Assembly (NCBI RefSeq): GCF_001636615.1
Contig: NZ_LGEK01000019.1
Span: forward strand, 124,001 to 188,000
DNA: 64,000 bases
Source: Mucilaginibacter sp. L294
GTDB taxonomy: Bacteria; Bacteroidota; Bacteroidia; Sphingobacteriales; Sphingobacteriaceae
Direction: 5' to 3'
The notes below the pieces were generated by a model. It was not told where the DNA came from. It saw only the letters and a list, made by a program, of their open reading frames with translations, and ran no database searches. Positions within the stretch are counted from its first letter, which is position 1. The number at the start of each line of letters is the position of its first letter. Below are positions 34,412 through 41,709 of this stretch, one piece after another. The position numbers were made by a program, and so were the translations under genes.

Positions 34412-34438
34412 TTGTAAGGTTTATGAATTAGCGGCGAC
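34412..34438 (+). promoter_or_regulatory. ECF-type promoter for the Met/Lys-rich peptide gene
   Basis: TTGTAAGG (34412-34419), a 15-nt spacer, then CGAC (34435-34438), 29 nt before the ATG at 34468. Same boxes and spacing as at 33372-33398 and 33499-33525. Confidence 0.82.
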
Positions 34439-34467
34439 GAAGCCGGCAAATTAAAAAACTTAACAAA

Positions 34468-34722
34468 ATGAAAACGTACAAAAGATCAGTTTTAAAAGGT
34501 GCCGTATTAGCCGGCGCTATCGCATTATGTTTTAGCCTTAACCTGAGCGCGGGCACTATCAATCATTCTTCGCCATCACTTACCGCCGTTAGCGATACCG
34601 GTAAAATGGATAAAATGAAAAAGAAAGACATGAAGATGAAAAAGAAGAAGACGGATAAGATGGAAAAATCTAAAATGGAGCCATCAAAAATGGATGCTGA
34701 TAAAATGGGCAGTAAAATGTAA
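34468..34722 (+). CDS. Exported Met/Lys-rich low-complexity peptide
   Basis: An 84-residue protein with a signal peptide (KRSVLKGAVLAGAIALCFSL) probably cleaved near SAGTI. The last 40 residues contain 9 methionines and 16 lysines, with the KM pair repeated eight times, plus Asp, Glu and Ser. It is not a membrane protein and has no known domain. Composition and context (ECF promoter, MsrP-like operon nearby) match the methionine-rich MrpX peptide of the Azospira hypochlorite response, which is oxidised by HOCl and repaired by a molybdoenzyme. This assignment is by analogy, not by alignment. Confidence 0.75.
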   Translation: MKTYKRSVLKGAVLAGAIALCFSLNLSAGTINHSSPSLTAVSDTGKMDKMKKKDMKMKKKKTDKMEKSKMEPSKMDADKMGSKM

Positions 34723-34750
34723 TTACCCCAAAGGTAAGTTTTGTGTTGCG

Positions 34751-34783
34751 AGCGGGGGCGTGAATGGCCCCCGCTTTATTTAT
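34751..34783 (+). terminator. Terminator after the Met-rich peptide gene
   Basis: AGCGGGGGC (34751-34759) pairs exactly with GCCCCCGCT (34767-34775) and is followed by TTATTTAT. Confidence 0.85.
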
Positions 34784-34803
34784 AAATGTTGATTTTTAAC
34801 AAA

Positions 34804-35382
34804 ATGAAGAAATATATATTAGCCGCTATCGCACTCATGTTTTCGGTACATGTTATGGCGCAAACCGGGTTAAAAAAGGGAGATACAGCCCCTTTATTTA
34901 CAGCGAAAGATAATTCAGGGAAAACGATCGATCTGAAAGCATTGCTCAAGTCGAACAAATCGGTTGTGTTGTTTTTTTACCGGGGGCAATGGTGCCCGTA
35001 CTGTAATAAACAAATGCAGCATATTCAGGATTCATTACAGCTATTAACCGGCAAAAATGCTTACGTAATTGGTGTAACGCCCGAAACGGCTGAAAATATT
35101 GACAAAACCATCGTCAAAACAAAGGCCACATACCCTATTATACAGGATAAAGGTTACAGCATTATGAAAAGTTATGGCGTAAACTATGTTATGGAGGATG
35201 CCACCGTTAGCAAGTACAAAGGCTATGGTATAGATATGACCAAAGCCAACGGTAATACCGATAATGTTTTGCCTGTCCCGGCCACGTATGTAATAAACAG
35301 CGCGGGCAAAATAGCCTTTGTTCATTTTGATAAGGATTACAGCAAGCGCGCATCGGTAAAAGATATTTTGGCCGTGCTTTAA
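34804..35382 (+). CDS. Exported peroxiredoxin-like protein (AhpC/TSA family)
   Basis: A 192-residue protein read from the ATG at 34804, which starts a signal peptide (MKKYILAAIALMFSVHVMAQ); an in-frame ATG 18 bp upstream only adds a hydrophobic lead. The redoxin domain has VVLFFYRGQWCPYCNKQM (CxxC at about residues 61-64 of the precursor) and GVTPETAENIDKT. The CPYC motif in a RGxWCPYC context is typical of AhpC/TSA thiol peroxidases or thioredoxin-like reductases. It sits between the Met-rich peptide and a molybdopterin-fold protein, consistent with periplasmic oxidant handling. Confidence 0.83.
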   Translation: MKKYILAAIALMFSVHVMAQTGLKKGDTAPLFTAKDNSGKTIDLKALLKSNKSVVLFFYRGQWCPYCNKQMQHIQDSLQLLTGKNAYVIGVTPETAENIDKTIVKTKATYPIIQDKGYSIMKSYGVNYVMEDATVSKYKGYGIDMTKANGNTDNVLPVPATYVINSAGKIAFVHFDKDYSKRASVKDILAVL

Positions 35383-35407
35383 TAAAACGGCACTTATTTA
35401 CTAATTT

Positions 35408-35444
35408 GCTCAGGGTTGTTTATGCGGCTCTGAGCTTTTTATTT
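35408..35444 (+). terminator. Terminator after the peroxiredoxin gene
   Basis: GCTCAG (35408-35413) pairs with CTGAGC (35430-35435) and is followed by a run of five T. Confidence 0.75.
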
Positions 35445-35451
35445 AGCTACC

Positions 35452-35961
35452 ATGAAAAAAATAATATTGTTTCTTTTACTATGCTCGGGTGCCGTAATGG
35501 CCCAGGAGAAAAACCAGCAAACGTTAAAATTTGCCATTACGGGCGATGTGGAGAAGGAATCTGTCATCACGCTTGATTCGCTTAAGCAATATACCATCAG
35601 CCCTATTGGCGATATTAAGGTAACCGACCATACCGGCGCCTTTAAACACCAGGACGACCAGTTGAAAGGCATCTTACTGAAAGATGTTTTATCACAGACC
35701 AAATTCAAAACCAGCAGCCCAAAATTGCTGAGTCGCTTTTACTTTGTATGTACCGGTGCAGATGGCTATAAGGTGGTTTATTCATGGAACGAACTGTACA
35801 ATACTAAAGTGGGAAACCATGTGTACATCATTATGGAAAAGAACGGCATCAAAGCCGACAAGATGCCCGAAAGCATGCAGATGACATCCGCCACCGATTT
35901 TAAAACCGGCCGCAGGTATTTGCATAATCTGGATAAAATAGTGGTGAGCCAGGTGCAATAA
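35452..35961 (+). CDS. Small exported SUOX-fold (molybdopterin-binding-like) protein
   Basis: A 169-residue protein with a signal peptide (KKIILFLLLCSGAVMAQ) and a reduced oxidoreductase molybdopterin-binding-like fold: LDSLKQYTI, HQDDQLKGILLKDVLSQ, FVCTGADGYKVVYSWNEL (about residues 102-119) and ATDFKTGRRYLHNLDKIVV. It lacks the CVEGW-type motif that ligates molybdenum in MsrP, although a cysteine occupies a similar place. It may bind a pterin or act as a chaperone or accessory. It sits just upstream of the modABC genes on the opposite strand. Confidence 0.72.
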   Translation: MKKIILFLLLCSGAVMAQEKNQQTLKFAITGDVEKESVITLDSLKQYTISPIGDIKVTDHTGAFKHQDDQLKGILLKDVLSQTKFKTSSPKLLSRFYFVCTGADGYKVVYSWNELYNTKVGNHVYIIMEKNGIKADKMPESMQMTSATDFKTGRRYLHNLDKIVVSQVQ

Positions 35962-35970
35962 TCCCCACCA

Positions 35971-36056
35971 CGTCATTGCGAGGTACGAAGCAATCTTCGA
36001 TAGATAAGTCGGTTACAAGCAAGTCGAAGATTGCCCCGCTATCGCTCGCAATGACG
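35971..36056. repeat. GTCATTGCGAG palindromic repeat, copy 2
   Basis: Begins CGTCATTGCGAGG at 35971 and ends GCTCGCAATGACG at 36056, with inner arms CAATCTTCGA and TCGAAGATTG. It fills the space between two convergent genes and stops 3 bp from the modC stop. Confidence 0.85.
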
Positions 36057-36058
36057 AT

Positions 36059-36676
36059 TTAGAATATCTCCAATTCATCCCCGCTAACCCCATCCAGTTC
36101 CTGCGGGTTATGGCTTACAATTAGCGTGGTTGCGCCAAGTTTGGTAAACAGCACTTGCAGGTCTGCAATCAATGCCGATTTCATTTTAAGATCCAGCGCA
36201 GAAAACGGCTCATCCATTAAAAGTAATTTTGGTTTGATGGCCAGCGCACGCATAATGGCCAACCTTTGCTGCTGCCCGCCGGAAAGGTGACCGGGCCTGT
36301 GGTCCGCGAATGTATCCAGTCCGCCGATATGTAGTAGTCGGTTTATCCATTCAGCATCATCAGTGGCATATTCCAAATGCTGCTTAACCGTCATGTTTGG
36401 GAACAGGGCGTAATCCTGGAAAACAAAACCAACGCGGCGCTGCTGCGGCGAAAGGTTGATTTTTTGTGCGGCATCAAACCAGGTTATGCTGTTTGTTTTA
36501 ATGATCCCGCTATCAGGCGTAATCAACCCCGCTATCATTTTCAGGAAGGTAGTTTTCCCCGCGCCGGATGGGCCTGTGATGCGCGTGATACCTCCCGGTA
36601 AAAAATCCTTTTTTATCCGCAGTACTTGCAAGCCGTTGTAGGCTTTTAGTTTTTTCTCAATATTAACGGCTATCAT
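36059..36676 (-). CDS. modC: Molybdate ABC transporter ATP-binding protein ModC
   Basis: A 205-residue ABC ATPase. Walker A is GPSGAGKTT (about residues 35-43), the Q-loop is FVFQDYALFPN, the signature is HLSGGQQQRLAIMRAL (about 129) and Walker B is LLLMDEPFSALD (about 150). It drives ATP-powered molybdate uptake with ModB and ModA. It is short: the C-terminal molybdate-binding (mop/TOBE) domain of typical ModC is absent, so it ends soon after the H-loop (IVSHNPQE). Its ATG overlaps the modB stop by four bases. Confidence 0.88.
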   Translation of the reverse strand: MIAVNIEKKLKAYNGLQVLRIKKDFLPGGITRITGPSGAGKTTFLKMIAGLITPDSGIIKTNSITWFDAAQKINLSPQQRRVGFVFQDYALFPNMTVKQHLEYATDDAEWINRLLHIGGLDTFADHRPGHLSGGQQQRLAIMRALAIKPKLLLMDEPFSALDLKMKSALIADLQVLFTKLGATTLIVSHNPQELDGVSGDELEIF

Positions 36677-37344
36677 TCTAAAGGGCTTTTTGCCTGGTAT
36701 TTGTTATAAATAAACACGCTTAACACCATCACAAACGTTGTGGCGAACAGGATAAGCGAATAGTTATTGGCTGCCGCGTAATCCCGCTGCTCAACCGAAT
36801 CGTAAACCGCAATGGATGCTACACGGGTAACGCCGGGGATGTTGCCGCCTATCATCAGCACCACGCCAAATTCGCCAAGTGTGTGGGCAAAAGTAAGCAC
36901 CACTGCTGTGAGTAATGACGGCTTGATGTTGGGCAGTAACACATGCCAAAAGGTTTGCCATGGTGTTTTACCCAAAGTGTATGATGCCTGAGAAAGTGAT
37001 GCTGGCAACTGCTGAAATGCCGATTTAACCGGGCTGATCATAAAAGGCATGCTATAGATAATTGATGCTAAAACCAGGCCTTTAAACGAAAATACGAATT
37101 GCACATTAAACGTTTGCTGCAGCCAGAGCCCTAATCCATGTTGCGGACTAAACGCCAGCAGTAAATAAAACCCTAATACCGATGGCGGCAATACCAACGG
37201 CATGGTAATAATAGCCTCGATAATGATTTTTACTAACGACCTTTTCTTGGATAACCACCAAGCCAGCGGCAAGCCAACCAGCAGCAATATCAGCGTAGTG
37301 ATAGCCGCTAATTTCAGGGTGAGCCAAATTGGTGAAAGATCCAT
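36673..37344 (-). CDS. modB: Molybdate ABC transporter permease ModB
   Basis: A 223-residue inner-membrane permease with five or six hydrophobic helices. The BPD-type EAA loop is ASYTLGKTPWQTFWHVLLPN (about residues 140-159), followed by AHTLGEFGVVLMIGGNIPG, the signature segment of ModB/CysTW-like permeases. Starts at the base after the modA stop. Confidence 0.9.
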   Translation of the reverse strand: MDLSPIWLTLKLAAITTLILLLVGLPLAWWLSKKRSLVKIIIEAIITMPLVLPPSVLGFYLLLAFSPQHGLGLWLQQTFNVQFVFSFKGLVLASIIYSMPFMISPVKSAFQQLPASLSQASYTLGKTPWQTFWHVLLPNIKPSLLTAVVLTFAHTLGEFGVVLMIGGNIPGVTRVASIAVYDSVEQRDYAAANNYSLILFATTFVMVLSVFIYNKYQAKSPLE

Positions 37345-38109
37345 TTAATTAGTGTGGTAGCCGTAGGCTTTAAAGATGGTTTTGGCCGCAGGGCTTAAAA
37401 TATATCGGTAAAACTTTTCGGCAGCAGCGTTTGCTTTGGCGTGTTTTAATAATACCATGGCCTGTTCTATGGGCATGTAAGTTTTATCGTCTATCGGTTT
37501 AAAATATAACTTTGGTTTCCGGGTATCATCCTTTATAAGCGATAGCGTGGTGAACCCGGCCTGCACAACACCGGTAGTTATATAAGTATTTACCTGGGTA
37601 ATGCTTTCGCCGAATACGATCTTATTCTTCACTTTTTCATAAATACCTGTTTTGGCAAGCGCCTGTTGTGCGGCTTTGCCATACGGTGCAATGGCCGGGT
37701 TGCCAATCGCTATTTTTTGAACGGTAGTGCCCTGCAAAAGCTTGTCCCAATGGGCAAGATCGAGGTTTTGGGTGCTACAGATGATGAGCACCCCCTGCGC
37801 ATACACAACGGATGGCTTTATAGTAAACCCATCCTGCTGCAAGGATTGCGGGAAATCCTTGTCGGCCGATAAGAACACATCAAAAGGCGCCCCATTGCGG
37901 ATCTGGGTACTCAGGTTGCCCGATGCCCCCGATATTACGTCTATACTTACGCCTGTGCGGGTTTTGAAATCTTTTTTCAGGTCTTTCATCACGGGTTGCA
38001 GATTGGCCGCTATTGCCACGGTTACGGTTTGTGCGTTTACCGCAAAGGATAACGCGCAAATGATAGCAAGCAGCGAAAACGTTTTAGTGAATAGTTTGGT
38101 CATCCTCAT
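37345..38109 (-). CDS. modA: Molybdate-binding periplasmic protein ModA
   Basis: A 254-residue solute-binding protein with a signal peptide (LFTKTFSLLAIICALSFAVN). The mature protein starts VTVAIAANLQPVMKDLKKDF, and SGASGNLSTQIRNGAPFDVFLSADKDFP (about residues 60-87) is the oxyanion-binding region typical of ModA. IAIGNPAIAPYGKAAQQAL is a further landmark. It captures molybdate for ModBC. It is the first gene of the operon; its position near two molybdopterin proteins points to supply of metal for the local molybdoenzyme. Confidence 0.9.
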   Translation of the reverse strand: MRMTKLFTKTFSLLAIICALSFAVNAQTVTVAIAANLQPVMKDLKKDFKTRTGVSIDVISGASGNLSTQIRNGAPFDVFLSADKDFPQSLQQDGFTIKPSVVYAQGVLIICSTQNLDLAHWDKLLQGTTVQKIAIGNPAIAPYGKAAQQALAKTGIYEKVKNKIVFGESITQVNTYITTGVVQAGFTTLSLIKDDTRKPKLYFKPIDDKTYMPIEQAMVLLKHAKANAAAEKFYRYILSPAAKTIFKAYGYHTN

Positions 38110-38239
38110 AGTGTTGTTTCACAAAATACGTAATATTGGCATATAGGTACAAATGCTAAATGATAATAGAATATCAGTTACATTTGTTTAAAGCGCATGC
38201 CAATTGGCGCATAAACCAAACATCTCTTCAACTAAATAA

Positions 38240-39472
38240 ATGAAAAAACTCATCACCACCGTGCTGCTTTTGGCTGTAGTTATCTTTATAGCAACCGCGC
38301 AGGCACCCAAATTTATTACTGTAAAAGGCAAGGAAATTATTGGTGCCAATGGCAAGCCGTTCCTGATCCGCGGTACAAACCTGGGCAACTGGCTGGTGCC
38401 TGAAGGATACATGTTTAAGTTTAAAGCAGTGAACTCGCAGCGCCTGATAAATGAAGCCCTTACCGAACTGGTTGGCCCCGAAGAGATGAAGCTGTTTTGG
38501 CGCACCTTTCAGGATACCTATATTACCGAGGCTGATATCAAATTCCTGAAGGCATCGGGTATGAACTCTATCCGCATACCCTTTAACTATAAACTTTTTA
38601 CGTATGAGGATTATATGGGCCAGAACAACCCAAACCGGGGTTTCCAACTGCTGGATAGGGTGATAGGCTGGTGTAAAAAAGCAAAACTGTATGTGATACT
38701 GGATATGCATTGCGCACCCGGCGGCCAAACCGGCGATAATATTGATGATGGTAACGGATATCCGTTCCTGTTCACCAGTGTGGCAAGCCGTAAGTTAACG
38801 TCGGATATCTGGCGTAAAATTGCCGATCACTATAAAAACGAACCTACTGTAATGGGATATGATCTGCTGAATGAGCCCATTGCGCATTATTTTGATGTAA
38901 AGGCCATCAACCCGCATTTAGAGCCAACCTTTAAAGAGATAACTGCCGCAGTACGTTCGGTTGATAAAAAGCACATCGTATTTATTGGCGGCGCCCAGTG
39001 GGACAGCAACTTTAAAGTGTTCGGCAAGCCGTTTGACAGTAAAAGCGTTTACACCTTCCACAAATACTGGACAGAGGTTAAACAGGATGTGATACAGGAA
39101 TACATAGACTACCGCGATAAATACAACGTGCCCATCTACGTTGGCGAAACCGGCGAAAATACGGACGAGTGGGTTAAAAACTTCAAGGTGCTTTGCGAAA
39201 AGAACAACATCGGCTGGCATTACTGGCCATACAAAAAGCTCGATAACCTGAAAGGCATCACCAGTTTTAATGAGCCCGAGGGTTATGATGAGATCATCGC
39301 CTACACCGAGAAACCACGCGGCAGTTTCGAAGAGATCCGCAAGGCAGCCCCTGCCGACAGGGAAAAAATTAAGAAGGCCCTTTGGGAATTTTTAGAGAAC
39401 AGCAGGTTTGCCAACTGCATCCCTAATAAGGGATATATTGAAGCATTGGGGTTGAAAGTGCCGACGAAGTAA
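38240..39472 (+). CDS. Exported glycoside hydrolase family 5 (cellulase-like) enzyme
   Basis: A 410-residue enzyme with a signal peptide (KKLITTVLLLAVVIFIATAQ) and a GH5 TIM barrel. The N-terminal RGTNLGNWLVPEGYMFKF (about residues 49-66) and SIRIPFNYKLF are family landmarks. The acid/base is in YDLLNEPIAHYF (Glu near 212) and the nucleophile in YVGETGENTDEW (Glu near 303). Substrates in this family range from glucans to mannans and cannot be chosen here. The gene stands alone and is followed by a palindromic repeat and a terminator. Confidence 0.9.
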   Translation: MKKLITTVLLLAVVIFIATAQAPKFITVKGKEIIGANGKPFLIRGTNLGNWLVPEGYMFKFKAVNSQRLINEALTELVGPEEMKLFWRTFQDTYITEADIKFLKASGMNSIRIPFNYKLFTYEDYMGQNNPNRGFQLLDRVIGWCKKAKLYVILDMHCAPGGQTGDNIDDGNGYPFLFTSVASRKLTSDIWRKIADHYKNEPTVMGYDLLNEPIAHYFDVKAINPHLEPTFKEITAAVRSVDKKHIVFIGGAQWDSNFKVFGKPFDSKSVYTFHKYWTEVKQDVIQEYIDYRDKYNVPIYVGETGENTDEWVKNFKVLCEKNNIGWHYWPYKKLDNLKGITSFNEPEGYDEIIAYTEKPRGSFEEIRKAAPADREKIKKALWEFLENSRFANCIPNKGYIEALGLKVPTK

Positions 39473-39488
39473 ATAAGCCTACTAATAT

Positions 39489-39616
39489 GTCATTTCGAAC
39501 GAACAAGGGCTTGGCTGTGAAAGGCGTGAGGATAAATCTTTTACACTTCGCATCCAAACATGCAATGCGGCCTGTTCGCTATAAAAGATTTCTCCTCGTA
39601 CCTCGTTCGAAATGAC
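39489..39616. repeat. GTCATTTCGAACGA palindromic repeat, copy 3
   Basis: Begins GTCATTTCGAACGAAC and ends CTCGTTCGAAATGAC, 16 bp after the GH5 stop. The right arm is identical to that of copy 2, and both carry a GGCGTGAGGA word in the left half. Confidence 0.9.
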
Positions 39617-39641
39617 AAGGTTTGAATAAGGCGTGATATAA

Positions 39642-39672
39642 AAAAGCTCTCAGGGTTTCTGAGAGCTTTTTA
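39642..39672. terminator. Bidirectional terminator overlapping a gene end
   Basis: AAAAGCTCTCAG and CTGAGAGCTTTTT pair around GGTTT. The right arm lies inside the last codons of the small membrane protein gene at 39650, so the stem doubles as coding sequence. Confidence 0.85.
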
Positions 39673-39835
39673 CTTCTTTTATCAGCTTTATTTTTAGGGT
39701 GATAATTACTCCTCCAATAAATGCGCCGGCTAAAACATATTCATATCGGGCATGCTCAAAGCCTGTGTATATGCATATTAAACACAGAAATATGGCTACG
39801 TTATAAAAAACGTTAAGCGCAACCTTTTTGCCCAT
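39650..39835 (-). CDS. Small two-helix membrane protein
   Basis: A 61-residue protein from the ATG at 39835 (MGKKVALNVFYNVAIFLCLI), with two hydrophobic segments (about residues 8-27 and 35-52) and a basic tail (KIKLIKEVKSSQKP). A longer version from 39862 would overlap the upstream rhodanese gene. Its start lies one base after the rhodanese stop, so the two are translationally linked. Family not recognised with certainty. Confidence 0.65.
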   Translation of the reverse strand: MGKKVALNVFYNVAIFLCLICIYTGFEHARYEYVLAGAFIGGVIITLKIKLIKEVKSSQKP

Positions 39836-39836
39836 A

Positions 39837-40151
39837 TTAGTAAACGTTAAGTTCGGGGTCAATTTCTGCTTTCCAGGCTAATATACCGCCCTGCAGGTTG
39901 CTTAGGTTGGTATAACCTTTGCCCTCTAATTGCATAATAGCAGCCGCGCTGCGTTTGCCACTGCGGCACATTACCACAACAGGTTTATCATGCGATATTT
40001 TTTCGGCTTCAATTAAAATGCCGCCTAATGGGATATGCTGCCCGCCTATATTTGATGTTTCGTATTCAAAATCTTCCCGAACATCTATCAGTTGAAAATC
40101 TTCGCCTTTATCTAACTTTTCTTTAAGTTCCTGTACGCTTATTTCTTTCAT
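39837..40151 (-). CDS. Single-domain rhodanese-like protein
   Basis: A 104-residue sulfurtransferase-like domain read from the ATG at 40151 (MKEISVQELKEKLDKGEDF); an upstream ATG at 40217 would add an unlikely hydrophobic stretch. Family landmarks are FQLIDVREDFEYE (about residues 20-32) and the active-site loop VVMCRSGKRSAAA (Cys near 63). It is probably cytosolic and carries persulfide sulfur. It is linked with the downstream small membrane protein. Confidence 0.88.
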   Translation of the reverse strand: MKEISVQELKEKLDKGEDFQLIDVREDFEYETSNIGGQHIPLGGILIEAEKISHDKPVVVMCRSGKRSAAAIMQLEGKGYTNLSNLQGGILAWKAEIDPELNVY

Positions 40152-40272
40152 CTTAATGTATTTATAGGCCAAAGGTATGTTTTTCTGTATTAAATATTTA
40201 CGTATAATCTGTAACAAACAGTAGCTAAGTGCGTTTTATGTAAATAAGTGTAAATTATTACATCATAACTTC

Positions 40273-41391
40273 ATGAAGAAAGTAACCAGGTTTTTTTGGT
40301 TCTGTTCCGGTGCACACGTGGACACGCTGAAAAAATACCCTATAGAACATAATAAATATGTGGGCATAGGTGCCACCATATTTTTCACGGCCTTATTCGC
40401 ATCATTATCCGGCGGTTACGCCATGTACTTCGTTTTCAGCGGGAATGCATTCGCGGTTGGGTTTGCCATACTTTTTGGGTTGATATGGGGCACCGCCATA
40501 TTCAACATGGACAGGTACATCGTATCCAGCATTAACAAAGAGGGCAGCATGAACCAGCAGATCTTACAGGCCACGCCCCGTATTTTACTGGCTATTATGA
40601 TAGGGGTGGTGATATCCCGCCCGCTGGAGCTGAAGATATTTGATAAAGAGATCCGCACCAAGCTGAAAACAGCCTACCTCAAAGGTCAGCACAGTAAAAT
40701 AGATACCCTGCAAAAAACCTATCAGCAAAAGTACGGGCAGGAGCTTGTTAAAAACACCGACCTGAAGAAAGAAAAAGATTCATTAGAGCGTGATATCAAC
40801 CGCTCTCGTTACGAGTTGAACCAGGAGGTTTTTGGCGATAAAACAAACCAAACATCCGGTATAACCGGCTATGGTACTTACGCCAAGCAAAAGGCACAGG
40901 TGCTGCAGGAGAAGGAGGACAGGTTAAAAACCGTTACCGAAAACCTGGGGCAGATGGATCAGTACCTTAGTCAGCGTAAAGACTATGAAGGGCTTAATGC
41001 AACCCGCCTGTTCAGCGAAAAGCAACTGGACAGCCTATCTAATGTAGCCGGCTTTGCCGACCGTAACTGGGCGTTGGGGCAGCTGTCATACAATGTTGAT
41101 GGCTCGCGCGATTTGGATACCTATATGGCTATCTCATTTATTGGCTACCTTTTTATATTGTTTGAGTGTTTGCCGGTTTTTGTAAAGCTGATGTCGCCCA
41201 AGGGGCCGTATGATACCGCATTGGCTAAGATAAGCGAAGCCAATATCCACTTTGCCGATAAAGATAAAGACCGGGAGATTGCCGTTACCGATAACACCTA
41301 CGACCATAATCTTGAGGCCGATATAGCCCGGCGAAAGCAGATCATCACCGCCCAGTCGGAATATGACCTGGGCAGGCATAGCTATGATTGA
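40273..41391 (+). CDS. DUF4407 domain membrane protein
   Basis: A 372-residue protein. The N-terminus MKKVTRFFWFCSGAHVDTL and the next two hydrophobic segments (about residues 33-55 and 62-82) are typical of DUF4407. A third helix (about 99-118) precedes a long charged coiled-coil region (about 130-250), and a final hydrophobic segment (SFIGYLFILFECLPVFVKLM, about 295-315) ends the family domain. The function of the family is unknown. Starts and neighbours suggest a single gene. Confidence 0.85.
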   Translation: MKKVTRFFWFCSGAHVDTLKKYPIEHNKYVGIGATIFFTALFASLSGGYAMYFVFSGNAFAVGFAILFGLIWGTAIFNMDRYIVSSINKEGSMNQQILQATPRILLAIMIGVVISRPLELKIFDKEIRTKLKTAYLKGQHSKIDTLQKTYQQKYGQELVKNTDLKKEKDSLERDINRSRYELNQEVFGDKTNQTSGITGYGTYAKQKAQVLQEKEDRLKTVTENLGQMDQYLSQRKDYEGLNATRLFSEKQLDSLSNVAGFADRNWALGQLSYNVDGSRDLDTYMAISFIGYLFILFECLPVFVKLMSPKGPYDTALAKISEANIHFADKDKDREIAVTDNTYDHNLEADIARRKQIITAQSEYDLGRHSYD

Positions 41392-41415
41392 TAAATAGAT
41401 TAGTTATATTTGGAT

Positions 41416-41709
41416 ATGCGGTTATCGGCCAGCGACATAAAAACAGTAAAAGAATATTTTCAGGGTCAGCCTGTTTTAAAGGCTTACCTGTTTGGGTCGT
41501 ACTCAAGAGATCAAGCCGATAATAAAAGCGATGTTGACATATTAGTGGACCTTGATTACTCTAAGCATATTGGGCTTGGTTTTGTAAAAATGCAGGAAGA
41601 CCTGGAAGAAATACTACACAAGCACATCGACCTGGTTTCCTCAAATGCGGTTTCTGTTCATCTAAAACCTTTTATTGAAAAGGATAGCATGTTGATATAT
41701 GAGAGGTAA
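41416..41709 (+). CDS. mntA: MntA-type minimal nucleotidyltransferase antitoxin
   Basis: A 97-residue protein from the ATG at 41416 (a TTG two codons earlier is possible). It has the minimal nucleotidyltransferase signature GSx10DxD: GSYSRDQADNKSDVDILVD (about residues 27-45), with the metal-binding Asp pair. MntA-type antitoxins AMPylate a tyrosine of their HEPN partner and so neutralise it. The stop TAA at 41707 touches the HEPN gene directly downstream, the classic order of this toxin-antitoxin family. Confidence 0.87.
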   Translation: MRLSASDIKTVKEYFQGQPVLKAYLFGSYSRDQADNKSDVDILVDLDYSKHIGLGFVKMQEDLEEILHKHIDLVSSNAVSVHLKPFIEKDSMLIYER

